Positions 33,972 through 42,951 of a stretch of 45,257 bases of DNA are shown one piece after another. The notes below the pieces were generated by a model. It saw only the letters and a list, made by a program, of their open reading frames with translations. It was not told the DNA's origin and made no database searches. A program made the position numbers and the translations under genes. The stretch's first letter is position 1; every line of letters starts with the position of its first letter. Source of the stretch: Candidatus Halocynthiibacter alkanivorans (lineage in GTDB: Bacteria > Pseudomonadota > Alphaproteobacteria > Rhodobacterales > Rhodobacteraceae); NCBI RefSeq assembly GCF_003333265.1, contig NZ_QOLB01000138.1:1-45257 (forward strand), written 5' to 3'.

Positions 33972-34511
33972 TCAGCCCGGGTCAGACGCACTTGTTGTGC
34001 CCATCTCCATGCCATTCATATTCATACCGTCCATATTCATGCCAGCCTCACCGGGTTTGCGCAGCAGATCGACGGCAATGTCCACGTCAATCTCACCGGC
34101 GTTTTCAAACACCAGCGTCACTGAAATCACCTGACCCTGTTCAAAACCCGAGGCCAGCCCCATGAACATCACGTGGGTGCCACCACGTTTCAGCACCGCA
34201 GAGCCGCCTGCCGGAACCACCAGCCCCTCCTTCAGGTGACGCATGCCAACCACGCCGTTCTCAAGATTTAGTACGCTGTGCAGCTGGGCCAGTTTGGCCA
34301 CATCGCTGCGCACCTCAATCAGCCGGTCCGCAGTGCCGGACTGGTTCGACACCTGAAAATAGGCCGCACCGGTTTTGGCGAACGCGCCGGCGGAGCGGGC
34401 ATAGGCGTCGCTTATGGTGAGGTCTGCGGCGAGGGCGGGCAGTGTGGTTGCAAAACTGACGGCAAGGGTGGTGGCGGCAGCGGCCGCCAGAGAAAAAGAT
34501 CTGAAAGACAT
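33972..34511 (-). CDS. Periplasmic copper chaperone PCu(A)C
   Basis: 179-residue exported protein with signal peptide (about 1-28, ALA cleavage) and the cupredoxin-like PCu(A)C domain. The copper motif is visible as LHS, then Met in VVGMRHL, then THVMFMGL (H-x-M). The C-terminus adds a Met/His-poor but Met-rich tail with MNMDGMNMNGMEMG that can bind further Cu(I). It carries copper to cytochrome oxidase assembly. AGGAGA stands 8 nt before the ATG. Paired with the DUF2946 gene upstream on the same strand. Confidence 0.92.
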   Translation of the reverse strand: MSFRSFSLAAAAATTLAVSFATTLPALAADLTISDAYARSAGAFAKTGAAYFQVSNQSGTADRLIEVRSDVAKLAQLHSVLNLENGVVGMRHLKEGLVVPAGGSAVLKRGGTHVMFMGLASGFEQGQVISVTLVFENAGEIDVDIAVDLLRKPGEAGMNMDGMNMNGMEMGTTSASDPG

Positions 34512-34685
34512 GAGGTCTCTCCTTAACAGGTCGGAATATCAGCGGATGACTGTTTGGTGGTGGGGGGTGGGCCGGTAACGGGCAAAGCACGTGAGCCCCG
34601 CCGCCCCTGAAACCACAAAACAGGAGGTAAGACGCGCCATGTCAGCGCCGCAAAAACTGCGGCGGCAAATGCAGGCGCTGCAACA

Positions 34686-35078
34686 TCAGGCGCGCGGCGG
34701 TGCACGGGGCTGGCCGCGCCGGTGGGCCAGGTTCGCGGCGCAGAGCTCAACGCCTTCAAACACCAGCCTTCGCTGGCGCGGCTGAAACTCCGGTCCGGCA
34801 AACTCGGTCACCGGCAGCGCCAGCGCCAATTCCGGCAGACCCTGCGGGCCTGGCTGGCCCGGTGCCGCTGCCAGGACACAGTCCGGACAAATATGTGGTG
34901 GTCCCAAAGGCTGGCCATTGTGATCCATCAACACGGTGACCACCGCATGACCGGTGCAAAGCTGCATCTGCCCGACAGCGGCGCGGATCTGATCCCGGGC
35001 CGCGGCCATGCTGGCGCTGGTGAAGAGCAGGACCAGGGCCAGCACCAGCTGGAGGATATGATGCCAGGCAAAACGCAT
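34686..35078 (-). CDS. DUF2946-type copper-associated membrane/exported protein
   Basis: 130-residue protein with an N-terminal hydrophobic segment (about 5-25) acting as signal or anchor. A CTGHAVV stretch and the PHICPDC motif are typical of DUF2946, often encoded beside PCu(A)C and TonB-type copper uptake genes. ATG 35078 (MRFAWHH) was chosen; a TTG two codons earlier is also possible and no ribosome site is clear. The role in copper handling is inferred from family context. It ends 174 bp before the PCu(A)C start. Confidence 0.75.
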   Translation of the reverse strand: MRFAWHHILQLVLALVLLFTSASMAAARDQIRAAVGQMQLCTGHAVVTVLMDHNGQPLGPPHICPDCVLAAAPGQPGPQGLPELALALPVTEFAGPEFQPRQRRLVFEGVELCAANLAHRRGQPRAPPRA

Positions 35079-35091
35079 GGACAATATTTAA

Positions 35092-35129
35092 CGCGACAGC
35101 GCGCATTAGAAAAGTGCGAAACTGTCGCG
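35092..35129. promoter_or_regulatory. Inverted repeat upstream of the DUF2946 gene
   Basis: CGCGACAG (35092-35099) and CTGTCGCG (35122-35129) pair perfectly, with an inner CGCA/TGCG. It begins 14 bp upstream of the gene start, so it could be an operator or a leader hairpin. The rest of the 35079-35379 spacer holds the divergent promoters and nothing else I can identify. Confidence 0.45.
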
Positions 35130-35379
35130 CCCTGGCTTTGCCGCCGCCGGCGCCGCCACTGTCACGGTGCCTCCTGCTCTGACCGGGACTATCCCGGACC
35201 GGGTCGGCACGCATCGGTCAGACTCCCCGACGCCGCCGCCATACGGCCCCAAACTGGCGGCTGGCCCGAAGCGGATGGTCCTGCCAGTGCCGGGCTGCCG
35301 CATCACACCCGTGTGTTTTTTCTTGCGTCCCGGCCCTAAGGGCGCTGTAGTCTGGCAGGAACAGAACAGGAACCCGAGA

Positions 35380-36558
35380 ATGGCCCTAAAAATTGACAAC
35401 CGCGCCGCACGCCGGCTTTTCATTGCCGCGCAGGGTCTCGGCCTCAACCCCACCGGCGCGCTGGATGTGATGGCGATGATCCGCCAGCTGGGCTTTGTGC
35501 AGCTGGACACGATCCGGGTGCTGGAACGGGCGCATCACCACATCCTCTGGAGCCGCAATCAAAACTACCGCCCGCACATGCTGCAGGCGGTGATGGGCGG
35601 CGCGGATGGCATTTTCGAACATTTCACCCATGATGCCTCGGTGATCCCGATGGCATACCTGCCGATGTGGCAGCGGCAATTTCGCCGCAAAAAACAACGG
35701 ATTGATAACGCGGGCTGGTACAAATCCATGCTGGACGCCGCCGGGCGGGACCGGATTAAATCACGCATCCGCGACGAAGGCCCGCTTTGCACCCGCGACT
35801 TTGACACCAAACTGGAGGGCACCCGCGAGATGTGGGCACGTCCGCCGCATAAACTGGCGCTGGATTACATGTGGTACAGCGGCGAGCTGGCCACCTGTCA
35901 CCGGGTGAACTTCACCAAATTCTACAATCTGGGCGAACGGGTGTTTCCGGCGGGCTTGCGGGAACAAGAGGTCGCCGATCAGGACCAGGTGGACTGGCTG
36001 TGCCGGAACGCGCTGCAGCGGCTGGGCTTTGCCAGCTGTGGTGAGGTGCAGCGTTTCTGGGAGGCGATGAGCGCGCAGGAGGCGCGGCGCTGGATCGGGA
36101 CGGCGCCGGATCTAGTGCCGGTGGAGGTGGAGGCGGCGGATGGCAGTTGGGCCGCAGCGCTGGCGCCGGGCGATATTGAGACCCGGCTCGCGGCAGCGCC
36201 CGCGCCGCCCGGCCGGTTGCGCATCATCAACCCGTTTGACCCGCTGATCCGCGACCGGGTGCGATTGAAACGGTTGTTCGGCATTGACTACCGGGTCGAA
36301 ATGTTCGTGCCCGCCGCCAAACGGCAATGGGGGTATTATGTTTGCCCGCTGCTGGAGGGGGACCGTTTTGTCGGCCGCATTGACCTGAAAGCGGAGCGGG
36401 CAGAAGGGCAGCTGAAAGTGCGCAAACTCTGGGCCGAACCCGGCGTGGCCTGGGGAGCCGGTCGCCGCGCCAGGCTTGACGCGGAGTTGCAGCGCATGGC
36501 GCTCTTTCTTGGGGTTGATGATGTGCACTGGGAATGCAGCGACCTGGTCCCGGCGTGA
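35380..36558 (+). CDS. YcaQ/AlkX-type DNA glycosylase (winged-helix DUF)
   Basis: 392-residue member of the HTH_42 (YcaQ) family. The catalytic Gln-x-Asp motif is present as QLD (41-43) within FVQLDTIRVLERAHHHILWSR when read in two parts (FVQLDTIRV, ERAHHHILWSR). E. coli YcaQ removes alkylated bases and unhooks interstrand crosslinks; AZL-type relatives act on azinomycin damage. ATG 35380 has AGGAA upstream; the frame is open further upstream but without similarity or ribosome site. Stands alone. Confidence 0.88.
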   Translation: MALKIDNRAARRLFIAAQGLGLNPTGALDVMAMIRQLGFVQLDTIRVLERAHHHILWSRNQNYRPHMLQAVMGGADGIFEHFTHDASVIPMAYLPMWQRQFRRKKQRIDNAGWYKSMLDAAGRDRIKSRIRDEGPLCTRDFDTKLEGTREMWARPPHKLALDYMWYSGELATCHRVNFTKFYNLGERVFPAGLREQEVADQDQVDWLCRNALQRLGFASCGEVQRFWEAMSAQEARRWIGTAPDLVPVEVEAADGSWAAALAPGDIETRLAAAPAPPGRLRIINPFDPLIRDRVRLKRLFGIDYRVEMFVPAAKRQWGYYVCPLLEGDRFVGRIDLKAERAEGQLKVRKLWAEPGVAWGAGRRARLDAELQRMALFLGVDDVHWECSDLVPA

Positions 36559-36735
36559 CCGGCGCTGTCCGGCAGAGTCTGTTGGCGCTGCGGAGGCTGA
36601 ATTGGCCTTTATCAGCGTCTTATTCTACGACTGCGCCCGATATGTGACATTTATTTGAGCCACAAAATAAACCGATTGTTTTTTGTTTCAGCTGTGCAAT
36701 CCTGGCCGGATAACATTACTGTTACAGGAACGATT

Positions 36736-37506
36736 ATGACCCGTTTTATTTCCACGCGGCTGACCGCCGCTTTCAAAACCCCGATTGCCTCCCGACGCTT
36801 GCGTGTGCCTTCGCTATTGTTGTTGGCACTGACCCAGGCCGGCTGTGTGGCGGCGGCGATGTCGGCGGCCCCGTTGCTGATGGGTACCGATCTCGCGAAC
36901 CCGCTTCACGACGCTGTCGACCGCGCAGCGCAAAGACGGGTTGAAGAGCAGTACCGGCAACAATACCCGGGTGTGGACATCAGCGACGAATATGCTTTGG
37001 CGAGGGCTATGTATGAAAAAGCCCAGCGGGAAAACCCGGAACAAATGGGGCACCTGGGGGCCTATCCGTCCCGCGCGGCCTGGGAAGCAAACAACGCCAA
37101 AACCTCCGGGGTAACAGCGGCATCGCCTGGCACCAGCGCCACGAGCGCAACGGCCGCTGCCGCAACCCCGACTGCATCGCCGACCCGGATGGCCCAGGAT
37201 CGGGCCGTGCTGAAAAAAGACGGCACGCCCTGGGTTGTGGTCACCAAAAGCTGGCCCTACGACATGCTTAATTTTTCCACCGTGGCGCCCTACACCTGTG
37301 GTTTCAGCCGCTTGCAATATTCGGTCAATGGCGGCGAGACGAAGACCCAGGCCTTCACCCCCTGTTTCGCCAGCAATGCAAAACCAAACCCGCCCTATCT
37401 GACCTTCCCGCAAGGATCGATCGAGACGGTGCGCATTACGATGCACTTTACCGATGGCGGGCGTCAGACCCGGGAATTTCAGCGCGACGAGATTTTCCAG
37501 CGCTGA
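36736..37506 (+). CDS. Putative lipoprotein of unknown function
   Basis: 256-residue exported protein. A basic N-terminus and hydrophobic stretch (VPSLLLLALTQAGC) end in a Cys; the lipobox is imperfect (Gln at -3), so it may be a lipoprotein or cleaved otherwise. The middle has an Ala/Thr/Ser-rich linker (about 120-150) and the C-terminal half is beta-rich with two Cys (PYTCGFSRLQYSVNGG, TPCFASNAKP). The ATG at 36736 has AGGAA upstream; the preceding 177 bp are AT-rich and promoter-like. No family recognised. Confidence 0.7.
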   Translation: MTRFISTRLTAAFKTPIASRRLRVPSLLLLALTQAGCVAAAMSAAPLLMGTDLANPLHDAVDRAAQRRVEEQYRQQYPGVDISDEYALARAMYEKAQRENPEQMGHLGAYPSRAAWEANNAKTSGVTAASPGTSATSATAAAATPTASPTRMAQDRAVLKKDGTPWVVVTKSWPYDMLNFSTVAPYTCGFSRLQYSVNGGETKTQAFTPCFASNAKPNPPYLTFPQGSIETVRITMHFTDGGRQTREFQRDEIFQR

Positions 37507-37642
37507 ACAGGTCTCCCGACCCGCCTGCGCCCGGTACATCTCAGCGGGCGCAGGTCTCAGACGCAGGCCCGCCCTGCCGCGCGCAGCCAGCGGCATCTGT
37601 GCTATGCTTGCCCCTTTGGGTCACCAGACCAGGAGGGGCAGC

Positions 37643-38071
37643 ATGAGTTGGCAGCGTGAATTAATTTCCAATGGCAATCCGATGGAAGCCGTTGTCGGCT
37701 TCAGCCGTGCAGTGCGGGTCGGGCGCTTTATTTCCATAGGGGGCACTGCGCCGGTGGATGCCGCTGGCAAGACCGTCGGTATCGGCGATGTGGCGGTGCA
37801 GACCCGGCAATGCCTGGAAATTATCCGGCTGGCGCTGGAACAGGCAGGCTCTGGGCTGGAGGACGTAGTCCGCACCCGGATAATCCTGACCAATATTGAC
37901 GACTGGAAAGCCGCCATAGAGGTGCGCAAAGACTATTTCCGCGATGTGCGGCCGGTCGACACCATCATGGCAGTGGAGCGGTTTGTGAATCCCGAATGGC
38001 TGATTGAAATCGAAGCCGATGCGGTGATTGCGGACCGTGGCACGGTGCGGGTTCCAGGCTCACCGGGCTGA
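37643..38071 (+). CDS. RidA/YjgF-family protein
   Basis: 142-residue RidA-like protein of the group that hydrolyses reactive enamines/imines. The family signature is FISIGGTAPVD near the N-terminus and VVRTRIILTNIDDW with the conserved Arg; the C-terminal EIEADAVIA matches the I-E-(A/I)-(D/E)-A ending. AGGAGG lies 6 nt before the ATG. An Rid1 to Rid7 assignment is not possible by eye. Confidence 0.9.
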   Translation: MSWQRELISNGNPMEAVVGFSRAVRVGRFISIGGTAPVDAAGKTVGIGDVAVQTRQCLEIIRLALEQAGSGLEDVVRTRIILTNIDDWKAAIEVRKDYFRDVRPVDTIMAVERFVNPEWLIEIEADAVIADRGTVRVPGSPG

Positions 38072-38110
38072 GCCTTCGCAGAGCCCGGCCTGTCACGCGC
38101 GCGGCTCTGG

Positions 38111-38190
38111 CCTGGCTGCGAACGGCCCCGCCCAAACGCAAACGACCCCGTCTTAACGCACACAGCCCCGCTCAAACGCAAACGACCCCG
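38111..38190. repeat. 20-bp tandem repeats beside the rpmB terminator
   Basis: Three 20-bp units in register (38131-38190), each built on AAACGCAAACGACCCCG: CCCAAACGCAAACGACCCCG, TCTTAACGCACACAGCCCCG and CTCAAACGCAAACGACCCCG, with a decayed fourth (38111-38130). The last unit runs into the terminator stem. Confidence 0.85.
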
Positions 38191-38215
38191 CGATATTGCT
38201 ATCGCAGGGCCGTTT
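38180..38215 (-). terminator. Terminator of rpmB
   Basis: On the minus strand a 16-bp stem (38200-38215 with 38180-38195, two G-T pairs) closes on a GCAA tetraloop, 19 nt past the rpmB stop. The stem ends in CGTTT rather than a long T run. Confidence 0.75.
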
Positions 38216-38234
38216 GAATTCGTCGATCAGAGAC

Positions 38235-38522
38235 TTAAGCTGCAGCTTGTGCTTTAGCGATGTCTTTTTTGATCTTCAGAGCTGTGTCGGACAGTTCAGC
38301 GTCTTTGGCTTTCGCCATGAACGCGTCCAGGCCACCGCGGTGATCAACGGTGCGCAGGGCAGCCGCGGAGATCCGCAGTTTGAAGGTCCGGTCCAGAACT
38401 TCGGACATCAGGGACACATCGTTCAGATTCGGCAGAAACCGACGGCGTGTTCTGTTTTTTGCGTGGCTGACATTGTTGCCAGACATAGGACCTTTACCGG
38501 TCAATTCGCAGCGGCGCGCCAT
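38235..38522 (-). CDS. rpmB: 50S ribosomal protein L28
   Basis: 95-residue L28. The N-terminus [29 protein letters not shown] (here given only in part: [19 protein letters not shown]) is diagnostic; RFLPNL and [14 protein letters not shown] follow. It uses the alphaproteobacterial length. The ATG at 38522 has AAGGAG upstream. Monocistronic, with its own terminator. Confidence 0.97.
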   Translation of the reverse strand: MARRCELTGKGPMSGNNVSHAKNRTRRRFLPNLNDVSLMSEVLDRTFKLRISAAALRTVDHRGGLDAFMAKAKDAELSDTALKIKKDIAKAQAAA

Positions 38523-38646
38523 GGCTTCGCTCCTTTGGTTGCTTTGGTCTGGCATCATGTCCCCGGCGGATCCGGCGATCAGAGTTCAAACAGCGTCAAT
38601 AACAATAGGACACCCCACAGGGCACCCCGAATTCCGTGGACGGTAT

Positions 38647-39660
38647 CTAGGCCGTCCCAGGGCCAGCGTCAAGCGATTCATCCGGGGTTTTGACAAGTTC
38701 CAGCAGCTTTGCGGCGGCACCGGCGGCGCTGCTCTGTCCCCGGGCAACCTCATCGCCCAGTTGCAGCATCCTGTCGCGCAACAGACCAGGCGTTTCAATT
38801 TGCGCCAACAGGCCCTGACGCACCTCCTCGACAAACCAGCTGCGCGCCTGTTCCGCCCGCTGCATGTCCCAGTAGCCCTGGTCGCGCCGCCAGCTGATCA
38901 GCGCCTGAATATCCGCCCAGACCTGGTCGAGGCCGCTGTCTTCCAGTGCTGAGACCGTCATGGCGCGGGGAAACCCGTCGGGGTCACGCTTTCGTTTGCG
39001 CAGCAGGCGCAGCGCCCCGGTATAATCGGCACAGGTGCGCATGGCGGCGGGCTTCAGATCGCCGTCGGCCTTGTTTACAAGGATAATGTCGGCGATTTCC
39101 ATGATGCCGCGTTTGATGCCCTGCAGCTCGTCGCCCCCGGCAGGCGCCAGCAGCAGCAGGAACAGGTCCGACATCTCGGCCACCATCGTTTCGCTTTGGC
39201 CAACGCCGACGGTCTCAATAAGCACCACGTCAAAACCGGCTGCTTCGCACAGCGCCACCGCGTCGCGCGAGCGCTGCGCCACACCGCCAAGCTTTGTCTG
39301 GCTGGGCGAGGGGCGGATATAGGCATTGGGGTCGCGGCTGAGCCGGTCCATGCGGGTTTTGTCGCCAAGGATAGAGCCGCCGCTGCGCCTGGAGCTGGGG
39401 TCCACCGCCAGCACCGCCACCCGCAAGCCCAGTCCGGTCAGCATCAGACCAAAGGATTCGATGAAGGTGGATTTGCCGACCCCCGGGGTGCCGGACAAGC
39501 CGATTCGCAGCGCCTGACGTCCGGCCTGGCCCACATAATCCAGCAGCTGCCCCGCCTGTACCCGGTGATCCGCGCGCTGGCTTTCCACCAGGGTGATGGC
39601 CCGGGCCAGCGCCCGGCGGGTGCCGGAGATCACATCATCGCCGAGTTCAATAATATCCAT
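38647..39660 (-). CDS. meaB: Methylmalonyl-CoA mutase-associated GTPase MeaB
   Basis: 337-residue G3E-type GTPase that loads and protects B12-dependent methylmalonyl-CoA mutase. P-loop GTPGVGKS (57-64), DPSS-RSGGSILGDKTRM, ETVGVGQSE and NKADGDLK are the family motifs. No mutase gene is in the window. It complements prpE: propionyl-CoA is carboxylated to methylmalonyl-CoA, which the mutase converts to succinyl-CoA. Confidence 0.95.
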   Translation of the reverse strand: MDIIELGDDVISGTRRALARAITLVESQRADHRVQAGQLLDYVGQAGRQALRIGLSGTPGVGKSTFIESFGLMLTGLGLRVAVLAVDPSSRRSGGSILGDKTRMDRLSRDPNAYIRPSPSQTKLGGVAQRSRDAVALCEAAGFDVVLIETVGVGQSETMVAEMSDLFLLLLAPAGGDELQGIKRGIMEIADIILVNKADGDLKPAAMRTCADYTGALRLLRKRKRDPDGFPRAMTVSALEDSGLDQVWADIQALISWRRDQGYWDMQRAEQARSWFVEEVRQGLLAQIETPGLLRDRMLQLGDEVARGQSSAAGAAAKLLELVKTPDESLDAGPGTA

Positions 39661-40137
39661 GCCGGGCCTTTGCGCGGGTTATGCTTCAGAACCTGTTTTG
39701 CCCGTTGGCCCCGGACCTGTCCAGCCCCCGCAAGGCGGAGGCACCTGTTCCGCCGCCGACATGCCCCCTCTCCCAGCCGCCTGCCCCTGTAATGGGCCTG
39801 TGCCGCCGCTGCGCCAGCTTTGTGTCGGCCATGTACAGATCCCCTGCCGCCCCTTACCGGCCCTGTGTGCCCGCGGCCCAGTCCCTGCCCCCTTGCGGCG
39901 CAATGCCACCTGCCTGGCCTGCTCCCGCCCCTGCCCAGGCCCGGGGCCTGGCCGGGCCAGCGCTGCAAATGCAGCAACGCCGGCGATCAGATGCAGAGCG
40001 ACAGCAATGTCAGCCTGGTGGTGGTCACGGGGATGTCCATCGGCGTGGCGATGAGGATGGCCACGGGGATGGCCACGGGGATGGCCATGGACAAACGGGC
40101 TCTGGTCAGCGCCGGGTCAATGCCGGATAAGAAGCCT
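39661..40137. other. C-rich spacer between meaB and hrpB
   Basis: 477 bp of C/G-rich low-complexity DNA with no supported gene. The hrpB frame is open upstream, but its translation (Pro/Arg/Ala then MATGMATG) is repeat-driven. It should hold both divergent promoters and contains the 12-bp array at 40023-40094. Confidence 0.55.
40023..40094. repeat. 12-bp tandem array, six units, upstream of hrpB
   Basis: GGTCACGGGGAT, GTCCATCGGCGT, GGCGATGAGGAT, GGCCACGGGGAT, GGCCACGGGGAT, GGCCATGGACAA in unbroken 12-bp register, ending 43 bp before the hrpB start. Two units are identical. Confidence 0.85.
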
Positions 40138-42612
40138 ATGACTGATTTTTCTCTGCCCATCGATGCTGTGATCCCGGAATTTCTGCGTGCGCTTTCAGGC
40201 GGCGCGGGTGGCGCCTCAGGTGGCGGGTTGGCGGTGCTGCAGGCACCGCCAGGCGCCGGCAAAACCACCCGGGTGCCTTTGGCGATGCTTGAAGCGGGCC
40301 TGGTGAAGGGGCGCATCCTGATGCTGGAGCCCAGGCGGCTGGCGGCACGGGCGGCGGCTGAACGCATGGCCGACACCCTCGGCGAGCGGGTCGGCGAAAC
40401 TGTCGGCTACCGCATCCGGGGCGAGGCGAAAGTCAGCAAAGCCACCCGCATTGAAGTGGTCACCGAGGGCATCCTGACCCGGATGATCCAGGGCGACGCG
40501 GAGCTGCCCGGCATTGGCGCGGTGATCTTTGACGAGTTCCACGAGCGTTCGCTCAATGCCGACCTGGGGCTGGCGCTGTGCCTGGAGATCCGCGACGCAT
40601 TACGCGAGGACCTGATGATTGTGGTGATGTCGGCGACGCTGGACGCCGCCCCTGTCGCCGCTTTGATGAGGGATGCGCCGCTGGTGACATCCGAGGGGCG
40701 CGCCTTTGCGGTGGAAACCACATGGCTGGAGCGGCCGCTCGACAAACGGGTGCGCATTGCTGAAGCCGCCGCCGACCTGGTGGTGCGGGCTGTGTCCGAG
40801 ACCGATGGCGGTGTGCTGGTATTCCTGCCCGGCGAAGGCGAAATCCGCCGCGCGGAATCTGCACTTGCCGGGCGCCTGCCCAAAGACGTAGTGGTACGGC
40901 CTTTGTTTGGCGCGATGGAGTTCAAAGCCCAGCGCGCCGCGATTGCGCCTGCCGCATCGGGGCGCAAAGTGGTGCTGGCAACCGCGATTGCCGAAACTTC
41001 GCTGACCATTCAGGACATCCGGGTGGTGGTGGACGCAGGCCAGTCGCGCCGGGCCCGGTTTGACCCGGGATCGGGCATGTCCCGCCTGATCACCGAGCGG
41101 GTGACAAAAGCCGAGGCCGAACAGCGCCGCGGCCGCGCCGGGCGGGTGGCGGAGGGACACTGTTACCGCATGTGGACCCGCGGCGAAGAGGGCGGCATGT
41201 TGCCCTTCCCGCCGGCTGAGATCGAAGCGACGGACCTTGCCGGCCTGGCGCTGGAACTGGCGCTCTGGGGGGCCGCACCGAAGGATCTGCCGTTTCTGAC
41301 CCAACCTGGCGCCACCCCCTGGGGCGAAGCGGTCGCCCTGTTGCAGTCGCTCGGCGCGTTGGATCAGGCCGGCCGCATCAGCCGCCATGGCCGCGCCTTG
41401 TCAAAACAGCCGCTGCATCCCCGGCTTGCTCATATGCTGCAACTGGCCGGGGGGGATGCCGCGCTTCTGGCCGCGTTCCTGGCCGATCGCGATTTCCTGC
41501 GCGGCGCGCCGGTGGATCTGTCATTGCGGATGGAGGCGCTGGAGGACGCACGCAGATTTGCGGAACGGCGGCCCTGGCAGGCCAGCCGTGGCGCTGTCGA
41601 ACGCATCAAAACGGAAGCGAAGCGGCTGCGGCGCGGCGCGGGTGCGGGCGGCTCCCGGGACACCGCGACGAGTCTCGCGATGATGGCAGCGCTGGCCTAT
41701 CCCGACCGTATTGGTTTGCGGCGCAAGGGCGACGCGGCGCGCTATGTCTTGTCGGGCGGCAAAGGCGCGGTGATGAGTGATACCGATCCGATGGCCGGTG
41801 CGCGGCTGATCGTGGCCACCGATCTGGACGGCAACCCGCGCGAAGCAAAGATCCGCCAGGCGGTGGAGATCCCTGAAGCCGAGGTGCGGGAGCTGTTTGC
41901 GGATCAGATCAGCTGGATTGAGAGCTGTGCCTGGTCAAAGCGCGACAAAAGGGTGGTGGCGCGGCGGCGCGAGATGCTGGGTGCGGTGATGCTGGCGGAT
42001 CAGATCTGGAAGGACGCACCACGCGAAGCGGTGGCGCTGGGTGTGCTGGCAGGGTTTCGCGAGCTGCGCCCGGGGTTAAGCGCGGCAGCAGAGCGGTTCC
42101 GCGCCCGGGTGGCCTTGCTGCGCGACGACCATGAGTTGCCCGACATGGGGGATGCGGTGTTTTATGAGGCGGCGGAGGACTGGCTGCTGCCATACCTCGC
42201 CGGCATCCGCAGCGAATCCCAGATCCGCAGTTTTGATCTGCTGGAGGCGCTGCGGGGCCGGTTGAACTGGGCGCAGACACAGCTGCTGGACCGGGAAGCA
42301 CCGGCGCATTTCATCACCCCGATGGGGCATAAGGCGCCGATCGATTACGCTGGCGAACACCCGGGCATTGAAGTGCGTTTGCAGGAGATGTTCGGTCTGA
42401 CCCGCCACCCCTGCGTCGGGCGCACGCCGCTGCGTGTCACCCTGCTCTCACCGGCACGCCGCCCGGTACAGGTGACGATGGACCTGCCCGGGTTCTGGGC
42501 CAGTTCTTACGGCGATGTGCGCAAAGACATGCGCGGGCAATACCCGCGCCACCCCTGGCCCGAAGACCCCACCACAGCCGATCCGACCCTGCGCGCCAAG
42601 CGCCGGCGTTAG
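40138..42612 (+). CDS. hrpB: ATP-dependent helicase HrpB
   Basis: 824-residue DEAH-type RNA helicase. Walker A APPGAGKTT (about 36-44), the DEFHERS box, SAT motif (VMSATLD), and motif VI QRRGRAGR are in order, followed by HA2 and the HrpB-specific C-terminal domain (LLSPARRPVQVTMDLPGFW). Length fits HrpB. ATG 40138 (MTDFSLPID) is chosen from the fold; the ribosome site is weak (AAGAAG), and an ATG at 40123 is an alternative. Physiological substrate is unclear in the family. Confidence 0.93.
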   Translation: MTDFSLPIDAVIPEFLRALSGGAGGASGGGLAVLQAPPGAGKTTRVPLAMLEAGLVKGRILMLEPRRLAARAAAERMADTLGERVGETVGYRIRGEAKVSKATRIEVVTEGILTRMIQGDAELPGIGAVIFDEFHERSLNADLGLALCLEIRDALREDLMIVVMSATLDAAPVAALMRDAPLVTSEGRAFAVETTWLERPLDKRVRIAEAAADLVVRAVSETDGGVLVFLPGEGEIRRAESALAGRLPKDVVVRPLFGAMEFKAQRAAIAPAASGRKVVLATAIAETSLTIQDIRVVVDAGQSRRARFDPGSGMSRLITERVTKAEAEQRRGRAGRVAEGHCYRMWTRGEEGGMLPFPPAEIEATDLAGLALELALWGAAPKDLPFLTQPGATPWGEAVALLQSLGALDQAGRISRHGRALSKQPLHPRLAHMLQLAGGDAALLAAFLADRDFLRGAPVDLSLRMEALEDARRFAERRPWQASRGAVERIKTEAKRLRRGAGAGGSRDTATSLAMMAALAYPDRIGLRRKGDAARYVLSGGKGAVMSDTDPMAGARLIVATDLDGNPREAKIRQAVEIPEAEVRELFADQISWIESCAWSKRDKRVVARRREMLGAVMLADQIWKDAPREAVALGVLAGFRELRPGLSAAAERFRARVALLRDDHELPDMGDAVFYEAAEDWLLPYLAGIRSESQIRSFDLLEALRGRLNWAQTQLLDREAPAHFITPMGHKAPIDYAGEHPGIEVRLQEMFGLTRHPCVGRTPLRVTLLSPARRPVQVTMDLPGFWASSYGDVRKDMRGQYPRHPWPEDPTTADPTLRAKRRR

Positions 42613-42951
42613 GTTTTGGCGACCGGGGCAACGGCCCACCCCCGCGTCCCCGGGAATTTGGGGATCAAACCGTCAGGAGGACGGGTGTGCGGGCCTGAAG
42701 GGTGCGGCTCTGCTTTTCCCTGCATCTGCTGGCCAGAAGTGCCGGGCGCACCGGCGCCTCAGTCAAGCGTGTTTTGGGTCCGGACTGAAAACAAGTGGTG
42801 GGCTGGATACCAGGCTGGGTATCAGAATATTGTGTGAGCCAGGCACAGGACGTATCGCCAGCCATGTTGCAGACCCGTTGTCGGAGCTGCAGAGGCTCAA
42901 CGCAGCGGGCGGTCCGCGACACGGGGCTGGCAAACCCGCCGCGAGCAGGGC
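42613..42951. other. Spacer hrpB to NUDIX gene
   Basis: 339 bp without a supported gene. It has a two-unit 12-bp direct repeat (GGCTGGATACCA, GGCTGGGTATCA at 42801-42824) and no convincing terminator for hrpB. Confidence 0.45.

Noticed and set aside
34523-34801. 92-residue minus-strand frame between the copper genes
   Set aside because: Overlaps the end of the DUF2946 gene, no ribosome site, Pro/Arg/Ala-rich shadow-like content.
39820-40137. In-frame N-terminal extension of HrpB
   Set aside because: Pro/Arg-rich and repeat-derived; HrpB length and fold fit the start at 40138.
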